Shown here: positions 55,199-62,825 of the stretch, in pieces
Numbering within the stretch: the first letter of the stretch is position 1
How the letters are laid out: the number at the start of each line of letters is the position of its first letter
The notes under the pieces: generated by a model
Told to the model about the DNA's origin: nothing
The model's database searches: none
The model's input: only the letters and a program-made list of their open reading frames with translations
Assembly: GCF_014217855.1 (NCBI RefSeq)
Contig: NZ_CP059059.1
Span: 1,922,001 to 1,986,000, forward strand
DNA length: 64,000 nt
Reading direction: 5' to 3'
From: Synechococcus sp. HK01-R
GTDB lineage: Bacteria > Cyanobacteriota > Cyanobacteriia > PCC-6307 > Cyanobiaceae
Translations under genes and position numbers: made by a program

Positions 55199-55918
55199 AT
55201 GGTCGTGCCACATCATTTGTGCCGAGCATTGGCCGAGCATCTGACGATCGCTGACAGCAAGCGGGCGTTCCACGCTGCATTCCCCCATGTGATCCCTCCC
55301 CTCTATCGGCGCACTGCCGATGAGCTGCTGGTGGAGCTGCATCTGCTCAGCCACCAAAAGCATTTTCAGGTCGATGCCTTCTTCGCAGTCGGCCTGCGCC
55401 AGGTGTTCGAGGCGTTCACCAGGGGATACCGCCCAGACGGTCAACTTGCTGACCTGTTCAAGGCCCTTTGCTCAAGCACCGGTTTTGATGCCGAAGCGAT
55501 CCAACGCCTCGCATCCGAAAGTCAAGCGGCTGTCGCAGGTCACTCTCTGGAGGATGTCCGCGGTTGGTTAGAAACCAAGGGAGAAGGGGCACCAGCACCG
55601 CTCGCTGAAGGGCTGCGTCGTGCATCAGGAAGCAGCTTTCACTACTCGCGACTCATGGCCGTGGGTGTGTTCAGCCTTCTGAGTGCGGCCCAGGGTGAAT
55701 CATCAGCTGACCCCGAGCTGCTTCGAAAGCTGGCTCACGAGGTCAGTGGTGCGATTGGACTGTCGCAAGAGAGGGTGGACAAGGACCTCAGCCTCTACAC
55801 CAGCAATCTCGAAAGGATGGCCCAGGCTGTAGAGCTGATGGAAGAAACGCTGCTGGCCGAGCGCCGTAAACGCGAGCGTCAGGAGCGGGATAAGGCCAGC
55901 AAGGAGCCCAAAGACTGA
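55199..55918 (+). CDS. thf1: Psb29/Thf1, PSII biogenesis and FtsH-related protein
   Basis: A 239-residue protein with the Psb29/THF1 signature: ISDSKRAF-like TIADSKRAFHAAFPHVIPPLYRRTADELLVELHLLSHQ, AVGLRQVFEAFTRGY, and a C-terminal coiled-coil with basic tail. In Synechocystis and plants this protein is needed for FtsH complex accumulation and PSII repair (known). Divergent from clpP and near ftsH and clpS, which fits that link. The start could be a few codons later. Confidence 0.9.
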   Translation: MVVPHHLCRALAEHLTIADSKRAFHAAFPHVIPPLYRRTADELLVELHLLSHQKHFQVDAFFAVGLRQVFEAFTRGYRPDGQLADLFKALCSSTGFDAEAIQRLASESQAAVAGHSLEDVRGWLETKGEGAPAPLAEGLRRASGSSFHYSRLMAVGVFSLLSAAQGESSADPELLRKLAHEVSGAIGLSQERVDKDLSLYTSNLERMAQAVELMEETLLAERRKRERQERDKASKEPKD

Positions 55919-55952
55919 GGCAGACCCTTCCTCCAGGGCAGTGCCAAGGACT

Positions 55953-57329
55953 TCAAGGCTGCCCCCCAAGCTGTAGTTCGCCTTGGCACTCAAACCAATC
56001 AGCGTCAGCAAGATCACTGCTGAATGGCCGCAGCCGCGTCACCAAGCTGCTGGCCAGCGTGAGCGCGGGGGGCCAACGGCCAGCCAGGAGCTGCTTGCTT
56101 CTGAGTAGTGATGGTCGTGCTTGAACAACCAGTGAGACGGCTTTGTCGTCGGCCATGACGAGGGGTACCGGCGCAAGCGCTGGTTGGGTGGCCACACCAA
56201 GACTGAATTGTCCTTGCTTGTTCAACCAGCGCCAGCCACCGACGACAGCCCCGTCTCGTAACGGATCACGGAACAGCATCCCGGGCCCCGAAAGGGTTGA
56301 TGCGTTGAGCCCTCGATCCAGCAGGCGTGTTCGGATGGCTGCCAAGCTCTCGCCCCAGCGGGCTTGACCTCCCGCAAGGCGGGTCTGGATCAAGAGCGCC
56401 GCTTGAAATGGGCCCCCTCCAAGCGAGCGCAATTGGAGCTCAAAGGGTTGTGTCGCCAGAATCCTGCGCAGATCTGACTTGAGCTTGAAGTCTGCTTCCA
56501 GTGGTTCCTGGATGATCTTGCGGGAGAGGAGAGCACCCAGCAGATCACCCAACGCGCGACCACGGATGGTCAGCAGCTCATTCGAGGCGATTGGATCTGG
56601 GCCCTCCGTTGCGGGCAATGGCTGGGCCACGCCTGCGGGTGCCGCTTCCAATGGCCGTCGGCCAACCATTCCCTGCCAGGACAGTTTGGATCCGTTCAAC
56701 TCAAGATTGAGACAGCCATAGCGAGCCACCTGAAGCAAAGGGGCCAATGGTCCACTCAGCGATGCCAGACCATCAGGAGACCAGGCAACACCAGGATCCG
56801 TGGCTAAACGATCCAGGCACATCGCAGCCAAACCTCCGGGTACCGCCCGGGCTGGCGACGACTGGAGCCGTTGCTGAATCTGTTGGCGATGCAGCGGGTC
56901 AGCACCCGCGAGCAAAAGCCCCTCCAAGCTGGTGAGTGTGAGCCCCTCACGCTCATTCGTTGGCAACAAGCGAGCTGGAACAACGAGATAGGGCTGACCA
57001 TCTGCTGCCCAGACCTGCCACCAAAGCCCCGAACCCTGCTTTTTCCAGAGCGATTCAGAGCGACGTAAACCAAACCTCTGGGCCCAGATGGAGGGCACTG
57101 GCCTTGAGGGATTCCCACGAAATGCCTGGACCAACTGCATGGATGCCAACAATCTGGCCATGCCACGACGCTGGGACAGGGGTTGATCAGCACTGGTGCC
57201 GGAGAGCAGGATTCCGGCACCTCCGGCAAAGCAGAGCAACATCAATGCTCCACCGGTGATGGGATGACGACCGAGGAGGTCCCTCAGCTTTTGCCAGACG
57301 CGGTTCGCCGCCTTCGTCGGTCGCGCCAT
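55953..57329 (-). CDS. Cyanobacterial membrane-anchored protein of unknown function
   Basis: A 458-residue protein with an N-terminal membrane anchor (about 25-43, GGALMLLCFAGGAGILLSG) and a large outer domain rich in Leu, Gly and Trp with no recognised motif. I do not recognise a family. Its ATG overlaps the small petN-linked gene by 46 bases, so it is probably expressed with petN. It is convergent with thf1 (34 bases between stops). Location would be thylakoid or plasma membrane, facing lumen or periplasm. Confidence 0.6.
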   Translation of the reverse strand: MARPTKAANRVWQKLRDLLGRHPITGGALMLLCFAGGAGILLSGTSADQPLSQRRGMARLLASMQLVQAFRGNPSRPVPSIWAQRFGLRRSESLWKKQGSGLWWQVWAADGQPYLVVPARLLPTNEREGLTLTSLEGLLLAGADPLHRQQIQQRLQSSPARAVPGGLAAMCLDRLATDPGVAWSPDGLASLSGPLAPLLQVARYGCLNLELNGSKLSWQGMVGRRPLEAAPAGVAQPLPATEGPDPIASNELLTIRGRALGDLLGALLSRKIIQEPLEADFKLKSDLRRILATQPFELQLRSLGGGPFQAALLIQTRLAGGQARWGESLAAIRTRLLDRGLNASTLSGPGMLFRDPLRDGAVVGGWRWLNKQGQFSLGVATQPALAPVPLVMADDKAVSLVVQARPSLLRSKQLLAGRWPPALTLASSLVTRLRPFSSDLADADWFECQGELQLGGQP

Positions 57330-57436
57330 TCGATTGTGGAGAGATAGATGACTGACCCTGTGACGAAGACCAGCAGGAGAGCAGCCGTAAGGGCTAAAGC
57401 CTGGCCTAGCCCTGGATTGCTCACAACTTCAGACAC
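57284..57436 (-). CDS. Short single-span membrane protein downstream of petN
   Basis: A 50-residue protein with one membrane segment (ALALTAALLLVFVTGSVIYL) and a very basic tail (EWRDRRRRRTASGKS). The start I use is the GTG at 57436, 2 bases after the petN stop; a second GTG at 57424 is possible. The frame also opens upstream inside petN, but those codons overlap petN out of frame. Its size and positive-inside tail resemble small subunits of cytochrome b6f or photosystems, but it matches none I know. Confidence 0.55.
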   Translation of the reverse strand: MSEVVSNPGLGQALALTAALLLVFVTGSVIYLSTIEWRDRRRRRTASGKS

Positions 57437-57437
57437 C

Positions 57438-57539
57438 TCAGAAGTTGATGGAGCCGTCGCCGTTGCGGCCCCAGACAACCATGGCAATGGAGAAACTGAA
57501 CATCGCGGCCAGGGAAGCCCAGGCGAAGGTGAACAGCAT
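57438..57539 (-). CDS. petN: Cytochrome b6f complex subunit VIII (PetN)
   Basis: A 33-residue, single-helix subunit needed for b6f assembly in thylakoids, below the usual size cut-off for automatic gene calls. The sequence reads [20 protein letters not shown] followed by [13 protein letters not shown]; the [11 protein letters not shown] end is the PetN signature. Starts with ATG at 57539. Divergent from clpS across 71 bases. Confidence 0.93.
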   Translation of the reverse strand: MLFTFAWASLAAMFSFSIAMVVWGRNGDGSINF

Positions 57540-57610
57540 CGGGATCAGGCGAGTGCACTGAGTTTAACTAGCCTGCTGACCGATCCTGTCCACGACGTGC
57601 AAGTTGTCTC

Positions 57611-57907
57611 ATGAACGTCACATCGCCTGAAACGACCAGCATCCTGGACCGATTGAGCAGGGAAGCGCCCTACCCAAACGCCAGGGTGATTGTGCTCGAC
57701 GATGACGTGAACACCTTTCAGCACGTTGTGGACTGCCTTTGCCGAATCATTCCTGGGATGGGAAGTGATCGAGCCTGGACGCTGGCTCACCGCATCGACA
57801 GCAATGGATCTGCCGAAGTGTGGAGTGGCCCCTTGGAGCAGGCTGAGCTCTATCACCAACAGCTAACCGCAGAAGGATTGACGATGGCGCCAATCGAAAG
57901 ACTCTGA
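57611..57907 (+). CDS. clpS: ClpS adaptor protein
   Basis: Delivers N-degron substrates to ClpA/ClpC. The 98-residue product has the core PNARVIVLDDDVNTFQHVVDCLCRIIPGM (DDDxNTFxxVV binding face) and the C-terminal strand GPLEQAELYHQQL. Cyanobacteria usually have two ClpS proteins; type was not assigned. It is followed after 10 bases by a DedA-like gene. Confidence 0.9.
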   Translation: MNVTSPETTSILDRLSREAPYPNARVIVLDDDVNTFQHVVDCLCRIIPGMGSDRAWTLAHRIDSNGSAEVWSGPLEQAELYHQQLTAEGLTMAPIERL

Positions 57908-57917
57908 GGTGTTTGTG

Positions 57918-58568
57918 ATGTCACCAGCATTCAAAAAGGGTTTCAAGATTTTCATCATCGTCTTGATGTTTATCTTGGCGGTCGTTCTTCTCCAGCGCTA
58001 TGGGCTTGAGCCGCTACAGGCTGCTGTTAAAGAGATGGGCTTCTGGGCTCCATTGGGGCTCTTTCTTTTGCGTGGCATAAGCATCATTCTCCCAGCTTTA
58101 CCAAGTTCTATTTATTCGCTCCTAGCCGGTTCACTGCTTGGCTTTAAAACTGGCTATCTAACCATTGTATTGTCAGATCTTGTTTTCTGTAGTGCAGCAT
58201 TCTTCATGGCCCGCCGCTGGGGGAGGGGACCAGTGAGCCATCTTGTTGGCCACAAGGCAATGCAAAAAATCGATGGCTTTAGCAAGAACCAGCTAGAGGG
58301 GAATTTCTTCCTAATGACAGGCTTACTGATGACGGGTCTTTTTGATTTTCTCAGTTACGCCATTGGAATCAGCCGCACCCATTGGCTGATCTTCGCTCCA
58401 GCTCTTGTCATCAGCGTGTTGGTGAGTGACTCAATCCTGGTTGCCGTCGGTGCAGGCGTGACCCAAGGGGCTGGTCTGATGCTGTTTCTTGCCCTGTTAG
58501 CCATGTTTGCTCTTGCCGTGCTCACAGGACTGCTCAAAAAGCGTTCGGCGACGTCTGGCCATCCTTAG
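57918..58568 (+). CDS. TVP38/TMEM64 (DedA-like) membrane protein
   Basis: A 216-residue membrane protein with about six hydrophobic segments. RGISIILPALPSSIYSLLAGSLLGFKTGYLTIVLSDLVFCSAAFFMARRWGRG fits the VTT/SNARE-associated domain of TVP38 proteins, a lipid scramblase-like family. Start: ATG at 57918; a GTG three codons earlier is possible. Role unknown. Confidence 0.8.
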   Translation: MSPAFKKGFKIFIIVLMFILAVVLLQRYGLEPLQAAVKEMGFWAPLGLFLLRGISIILPALPSSIYSLLAGSLLGFKTGYLTIVLSDLVFCSAAFFMARRWGRGPVSHLVGHKAMQKIDGFSKNQLEGNFFLMTGLLMTGLFDFLSYAIGISRTHWLIFAPALVISVLVSDSILVAVGAGVTQGAGLMLFLALLAMFALAVLTGLLKKRSATSGHP

Positions 58569-58617
58569 GCACAGGATGGACCGCGCGAGAGGCGAGAGTG
58601 TCAGCTGCATCAATCAG

Positions 58618-58673
58618 CCTTGAAATTTCAACAGCCTTGAAATTTCAACAGCCTTGAAATTTCAACAGCCTTG
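58618..58673. repeat. 17-bp tandem repeat, three copies plus partial
   Basis: Three identical copies of CCTTGAAATTTCAACAG (58618-58634, 58635-58651, 58652-58668) plus CCTTG. Each contains the 12-bp palindrome TTGAAATTTCAA. It sits between the 3' ends of two convergent genes in an otherwise featureless 105-base gap. Confidence 0.95.
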
Positions 58674-58901
58674 TCAGGCCGCGGGTTGTCGAGTGGAGCG
58701 CGTCAACCTCAACAACACTGTGGTCCGCAGCCGTGACGTTTCAGCGTCAAGGACGTAGCGCATGACCCGTCCCGGTGAGAAGGCAAGCCCTCGAACCTCA
58801 AGCCGGTGAAGCTCGGTCGTCAGCACACGCACTTCCGCACCGAAACGCTTGCCCAGCGGTCCGGTCACCTGATCACGAAGAGCATCCACTGACTTGAGCA
58901 T
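58674..58901 (-). CDS. Small hypothetical protein
   Basis: A 75-residue, basic, Leu/Arg-rich protein (VDALRDQVTGPLGKRFGAEVRVLTTELHRLEVRGLAFSPGRVMRYVLD). No family recognised. It ends at the tandem repeat and is divergent from the DUF2103 gene. The strong charge pattern and divergent arrangement make it plausible but not certain. Confidence 0.45.
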   Translation of the reverse strand: MLKSVDALRDQVTGPLGKRFGAEVRVLTTELHRLEVRGLAFSPGRVMRYVLDAETSRLRTTVLLRLTRSTRQPAA

Positions 58902-58975
58902 CAGGCAGAAACGGTTGTCTTCCTTTGTCGTAGCTAATCTCGCTAATTTCGACCAGTCGCTGAGCCGCAGCCCCG

Positions 58976-59254
58976 TTGGGACGTCTGGTTATCACCCACA
59001 GCACCTACGTGGAGGGCTTGATTCCCTGGCTTCAGGCGCTGGCCTCAGACCCTGAGATCCAGACCATCACGCCAGCCGTGATCAGTCGTGTGCGAGGACG
59101 CTCTCCAGAGCTGCAGCTCAGGCTCTCCACCGCCATGCGCGGTGGGCACAAACTGGTGGCGCGCCGGGGAAGCAGCGCCCAGGAGGTGTTCATCGTCACC
59201 GGGCTGAGTCGTGACGAGCTGAGCCGACGCATCGCCAACAGCAGGCCGACCTGA
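58976..59254 (+). CDS. DUF2103 family protein
   Basis: A 92-residue protein (MGRLVITHSTYVEGLIPWLQALASDPEIQTITPAVISRVRGRSPELQLRLS...). The pattern GRLVxxHSTYxxGLIPxL and the RGRSP segment match DUF2103, annotated as a predicted metal-binding family. Starts with TTG at 58976; no ATG is near. Downstream sequence folds with the 6S RNA candidate, whose outer stem begins inside its last codons. Confidence 0.75.
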   Translation: MGRLVITHSTYVEGLIPWLQALASDPEIQTITPAVISRVRGRSPELQLRLSTAMRGGHKLVARRGSSAQEVFIVTGLSRDELSRRIANSRPT

Positions 59255-59423
59255 CACTGGCGATCGACCGAGCAGCAAAGGGGTGGACCGCCATGCCGTG
59301 CGAGCCCCAGTGATCGACCTGGAAGAACCAGAAGGGGTTACAAAGTGGGGATTCGTTTCCGGCTCCAGGGCCGGTCTACGTCTCCTTCACGACAGTCACC
59401 CCAAGTCGATAGAGAGTCAGATC
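59248..59423 (-). ncRNA. ssaA: Candidate 6S RNA (ssaA)
   Basis: The 176-base stretch between DUF2103 and purK pairs with itself along its length: 59248-59255 with 59416-59423 (one mismatch), 59263-59268 with 59405-59410 (perfect), 59280-59288 with 59395-59402 (one bulge), and inner 5-base CCTGG/CCAGG. One long interrupted hairpin of this size is what 6S RNA looks like, and cyanobacterial 6S genes are found next to purK as I recall. The strand is inferred from purK: a poor -10-like TCTAGT lies on the minus strand near 59433. On the other strand no promoter is seen. 6S RNA binds the RNA polymerase holoenzyme. Confidence 0.55.
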
Positions 59424-59464
59424 AGAGCACTAGAAAAGGCCGTCACCAACATCGCAGTCCACAA

Positions 59465-60658
59465 TCAATTTAAGGGCAGCGGCCAGATCGAGCGGATGAC
59501 CATGAGCCAATCAGCGGCCTCACGGGAGCGCTGGTCGACACCGTCAGACTCGAGGAGAACGGTCACGTGACCGAGCTTGCGCCCTGGACTCTCATCGTTT
59601 TTGCCATACCAATGAAGATGAGCACCTGAAAGCTGTTGCAACCGCTGCAAGCGCTCCTCAAGAGGTGCTGCCTGCTCCGCTTGAAGACCCAGCAGGTTGA
59701 CCATGAGTGCCCCTGGACAAATCAGCTCAGGATCAGGGACAGGAAGATCGGCCGTGATGCAGAGCTGCTGGTCAAATTGACTGCTGCTGCAGGCCTCAAT
59801 CGAGAAGTGACCAGAATTATGGGTACGGGGCGCAATCTCGTTGACCATCAGACCGGCCGGGCCATAGAAGAATTCCAGGGCCATCACGCCCACATAACTG
59901 AGCTTGGTGAGCAGGGAGGCCGCCATGTTGTAAGCGGTGGCTTCCACGAGCTGCTCAACGGAAGCGGGTGCCAGAACCCAGTCACAGACTTGATGGGATT
60001 GGTGGGTTTCCACCAAGGGAAGACTGCGCACACGACCGAAACGATCACGGCTCACGATGAGAGCGAGCTCCTGCTCGTAGTCGATCCAGCTCTCCAGTAA
60101 CCAACCGGCAGGATCCACAGACCGCAGTAAGTGCGCCAGTGCATCGATGGAGTCAAGAACCCTGGTTCCCTTGCCGTCGTATCCACCACGGGCAGCCTTA
60201 GCCATCACAGGAAACGTCCATCCCTTCGGCAGAGATGGGGCACCTGGATCAATCGAGCGAAGCGGTACCCAAGCGGGTCCGGGAATCGACAACGTATCCA
60301 GCAATTCCCTTTGCTCAATTTTGTCGACAAGCGGAGCAAGGCTGGCGAGGGAAGGACGGAAACTCACCCCCTGGCGTTCGAGCGGTTGGAGTGCATCCAA
60401 GGCAATCCACTCGTTTTCAAAGGTGACCGCAATGCATCCCTCCACCAATCCACGGGTGGCGTCCGGATCGAGAGCATCCGCTTGCACCAGCCGACTGGCA
60501 CCAGCAGCAGCGGGATCCTGGACCGATGCGGTTTGTACAGCAACCGTCACTGACCGCTTTGCAGCAGCCTCCACCAGCATCTGAGCCAGTTGACCACCAC
60601 CGATCACCCCGATGGAGGCCCCGGATCCACCGCCGTTGCTGCTGTTCATCGGTGGCAT
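59465..60658 (-). CDS. purK: N5-carboxyaminoimidazole ribonucleotide synthase
   Basis: ATP-grasp enzyme of purine synthesis: carboxylates AIR. The 397-residue product has SIGVIGGGQLAQMLVEAA, the ATP-grasp FPVMAKAARGGYDGKGTRVL and NEIAPRTHNSGHFSIEAC near the catalytic site. The start could be at a later ATG (MNSSNGG...) three codons on. Its 3' end abuts the 6S RNA candidate. Confidence 0.94.
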   Translation of the reverse strand: MPPMNSSNGGGSGASIGVIGGGQLAQMLVEAAAKRSVTVAVQTASVQDPAAAGASRLVQADALDPDATRGLVEGCIAVTFENEWIALDALQPLERQGVSFRPSLASLAPLVDKIEQRELLDTLSIPGPAWVPLRSIDPGAPSLPKGWTFPVMAKAARGGYDGKGTRVLDSIDALAHLLRSVDPAGWLLESWIDYEQELALIVSRDRFGRVRSLPLVETHQSHQVCDWVLAPASVEQLVEATAYNMAASLLTKLSYVGVMALEFFYGPAGLMVNEIAPRTHNSGHFSIEACSSSQFDQQLCITADLPVPDPELICPGALMVNLLGLQAEQAAPLEERLQRLQQLSGAHLHWYGKNDESPGRKLGHVTVLLESDGVDQRSREAADWLMVIRSIWPLPLN

Positions 60659-60714
60659 TGCGGGCTCCTCAGAAGGATGCCATCCCAGCTGTCGACCTGC
60701 CGCAGAAACGATGA

Positions 60715-61617
60715 TCAGATCAAGCCACGATCACCCGCAGCCAGCCAGCGGATGGCTGTAAGCAGCATGACAAGCAGGAAGAGAGCGAGGCCAACGGTGC
60801 AGGCGTAGCTGATTTCCAGTTCCGCGAAGGCTTGGTCATAGACGTAGTACACCAGAGTCTTGGTGGATTCCGCCGGCCCGCCCTGGGTCATGAGAAACAC
60901 CTCCTCAAACACCTTCGTTGCTGCGATCGCAGAAATCACAGAGACCAGAGTCACGTAGGGCCTCAGAAGCGGCAGGGTGATGTCGACATGTCGTCGCCAG
61001 CCCTCACTCCCATCGAGGGCCGCCGCCTCGTAGAGCTCCGCTGGAATGCCTTGAAGTCCTGCCAGAAAGATGACCATGTAATAACCAAGGCCCTTCCAGA
61101 GGGTGACCAGCATCACGGAAGGGAGCGCCAGCAAGGGGTTCGTCAGGAACCCGATCGGTTCGAAACCAGCACCGGCCAGTGCAGACAACCAGCCGTTGAT
61201 CAGACCGTTCTCGGCATAGAGCCATCGAAAGGCAATGGCGGCCACAACAATCGACACCAGGACCGGGGTGTAGAAGGCAGCCCGCAGCCAGTGCATGCCT
61301 GGGAGACTGCGATTCACCAGCACCGCCAAGCCAAGCGATCCGATCACCACCGGCGGCACAATCCCGACGAGATACAGCAGCGTGGTACCCAGAACCCGAT
61401 AAAACATGGGATCGACACTGAGCCTTCTCAGATTCGCGAATCCGACGAAGCGCAGCGGTTCACTCACATCCAGGCCCGTCTGCGTGAAGCTCATGACGAG
61501 AGCCATCAGGGCTGGCACCAACACCGAAAGTGCCAGCAAACCAAGGGCTGGAAGTAAAAAACCCCAGGCTGCAACAGAGTCGCGAGCACGGGCGCGATCG
61601 GGTCCGATCACCATCAA
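60715..61617 (-). CDS. Orphan carbohydrate ABC transporter permease (MalF/UgpA type)
   Basis: A 300-residue permease with six membrane segments and the EAA loop [29 protein letters not shown]. It belongs to the carbohydrate family that includes ggtC, but no partner permease, binding protein or ATPase is next to it. Partners may be elsewhere, including the MalK-like GgtA. Divergent from aroB. Confidence 0.88.
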   Translation of the reverse strand: MMVIGPDRARARDSVAAWGFLLPALGLLALSVLVPALMALVMSFTQTGLDVSEPLRFVGFANLRRLSVDPMFYRVLGTTLLYLVGIVPPVVIGSLGLAVLVNRSLPGMHWLRAAFYTPVLVSIVVAAIAFRWLYAENGLINGWLSALAGAGFEPIGFLTNPLLALPSVMLVTLWKGLGYYMVIFLAGLQGIPAELYEAAALDGSEGWRRHVDITLPLLRPYVTLVSVISAIAATKVFEEVFLMTQGGPAESTKTLVYYVYDQAFAELEISYACTVGLALFLLVMLLTAIRWLAAGDRGLI

Positions 61618-61706
61618 GCCTGCTGAAGCTTGTGCGGAGCGTAGGCGGATTCCTCCAGCTGAACGGCAGAGTGGGCAGTGAACAGGCGCAGAACCTTTTG
61701 ATCGCG

Positions 61707-62825
61707 GTGGACAGTTCGGCTCGCATTCCGGTCGCGTTGGAACGCAACCCCTATGAGGTTTTGATCGAGCGCCACGGCCTCAACAGGCTTGGCGACGAAC
61801 TGCTTCGCTCTGGGGTGAAGACCGGCCGAAAGATCCTCATTGTGAGCAACCGCGATGTGGCTGGTCCCTATGGGGAGCAGTGCATCGATGCTCTGAGATC
61901 AGCGGGCTTTGACCCATCGCTTTTGGTCATCGAAGCCGGTGAGGAGCGCAAGAACCTGGCCACCATTCAGCAGATCTATGACGAAGCCTTTCGTCTCCGG
62001 CTCGAGCGAAGCTCGCTGTTCGTAGCCCTCGGTGGTGGAGTTGTGGGTGACATGACTGGATTCGCTGCCGCCACCTGGCTGCGGGGTCTAGCGGTCGTTC
62101 AGGTTCCGACCACCTTGCTGGCGATGGTGGACGCGGCGATTGGGGGCAAAACCGGAGTCAATCACCCGGGTGGAAAAAATCTGATCGGAGCGTTTCACCA
62201 GCCAAAGCTCGTGCTGATCGATCCCTCCACCCTGGCCAGCCTTCCAGAACGGGAATTCCGCGCTGGCATGGCCGAAGTGATCAAGTACGGCGTGATCGGA
62301 GATGCGGATCTTTTTGCGCAACTCGAGCAGGGGGGGAAACTGAGCAGCGTCGAGGAAATGGATCCATCCCTGCTGCAGACAACACTCGAGCGATCAGCCC
62401 AGGCCAAGGCCAGGGTGGTTGCTGCCGACGAACGGGAGGGGGGTCTGCGCGCCATCCTCAACTACGGACACACGTTTGGTCATGTGGTCGAAAACCTGAC
62501 GGGCTACGGGACCTGGCTTCATGGTGAAGCCGTGGCCATCGGCATGGTTGCCGCTGGTGAACTGGCTGTTCAACGCAATCTCTGGAGCCGCGAAGACTGT
62601 GATCGGCAACGACGTCTGATCGCGCAGGCGGGCCTACCCAACGCATGGCCAACCCTGAATCCGACAGCCGTCCTTGACACCCTCACAGGCGACAAAAAAG
62701 TTCAGGACGGAAAGGTTCGGTTTGTGCTTCCTAAGGCCCTCGGCTCGGTGACCATCGTCAACGATGTTGAGCAGAGAGAAATTCTGGATTGCCTGTCCTC
62801 GCTCACTGAGGAAGCGGCTCCCTGA
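61707..62825 (+). CDS. aroB: 3-dehydroquinate synthase
   Basis: Second step of the shikimate pathway. The 372-residue product has [34 protein letters not shown] (NAD loop), [34 protein letters not shown] and [21 protein letters not shown] with metal-binding histidines. The start used is GTG at 61707, close before [12 protein letters not shown]; the frame extends upstream to 61530 but that part overlaps the permease. Its last 23 bases overlap the methyltransferase gene. Confidence 0.93.
   Translation: MDSSARIPVALERNPYEVLIERHGLNRLGDELLRSGVKTGRKILIVSNRDVAGPYGEQCIDALRSAGFDPSLLVIEAGEERKNLATIQQIYDEAFRLRLERSSLFVALGGGVVGDMTGFAAATWLRGLAVVQVPTTLLAMVDAAIGGKTGVNHPGGKNLIGAFHQPKLVLIDPSTLASLPEREFRAGMAEVIKYGVIGDADLFAQLEQGGKLSSVEEMDPSLLQTTLERSAQAKARVVAADEREGGLRAILNYGHTFGHVVENLTGYGTWLHGEAVAIGMVAAGELAVQRNLWSREDCDRQRRLIAQAGLPNAWPTLNPTAVLDTLTGDKKVQDGKVRFVLPKALGSVTIVNDVEQREILDCLSSLTEEAAP

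Noticed and set aside
57437-57487. Longer start (TTG at 57487) for the small gene after petN
   Set aside because: It would overlap petN by about 50 bases out of frame; the GTG at 57436 directly after the petN stop is better.
59283-59570. 95-codon plus-strand open frame across the purK end
   Set aside because: Overlaps purK by about 100 bases and covers the 6S-like fold; no recognisable protein.
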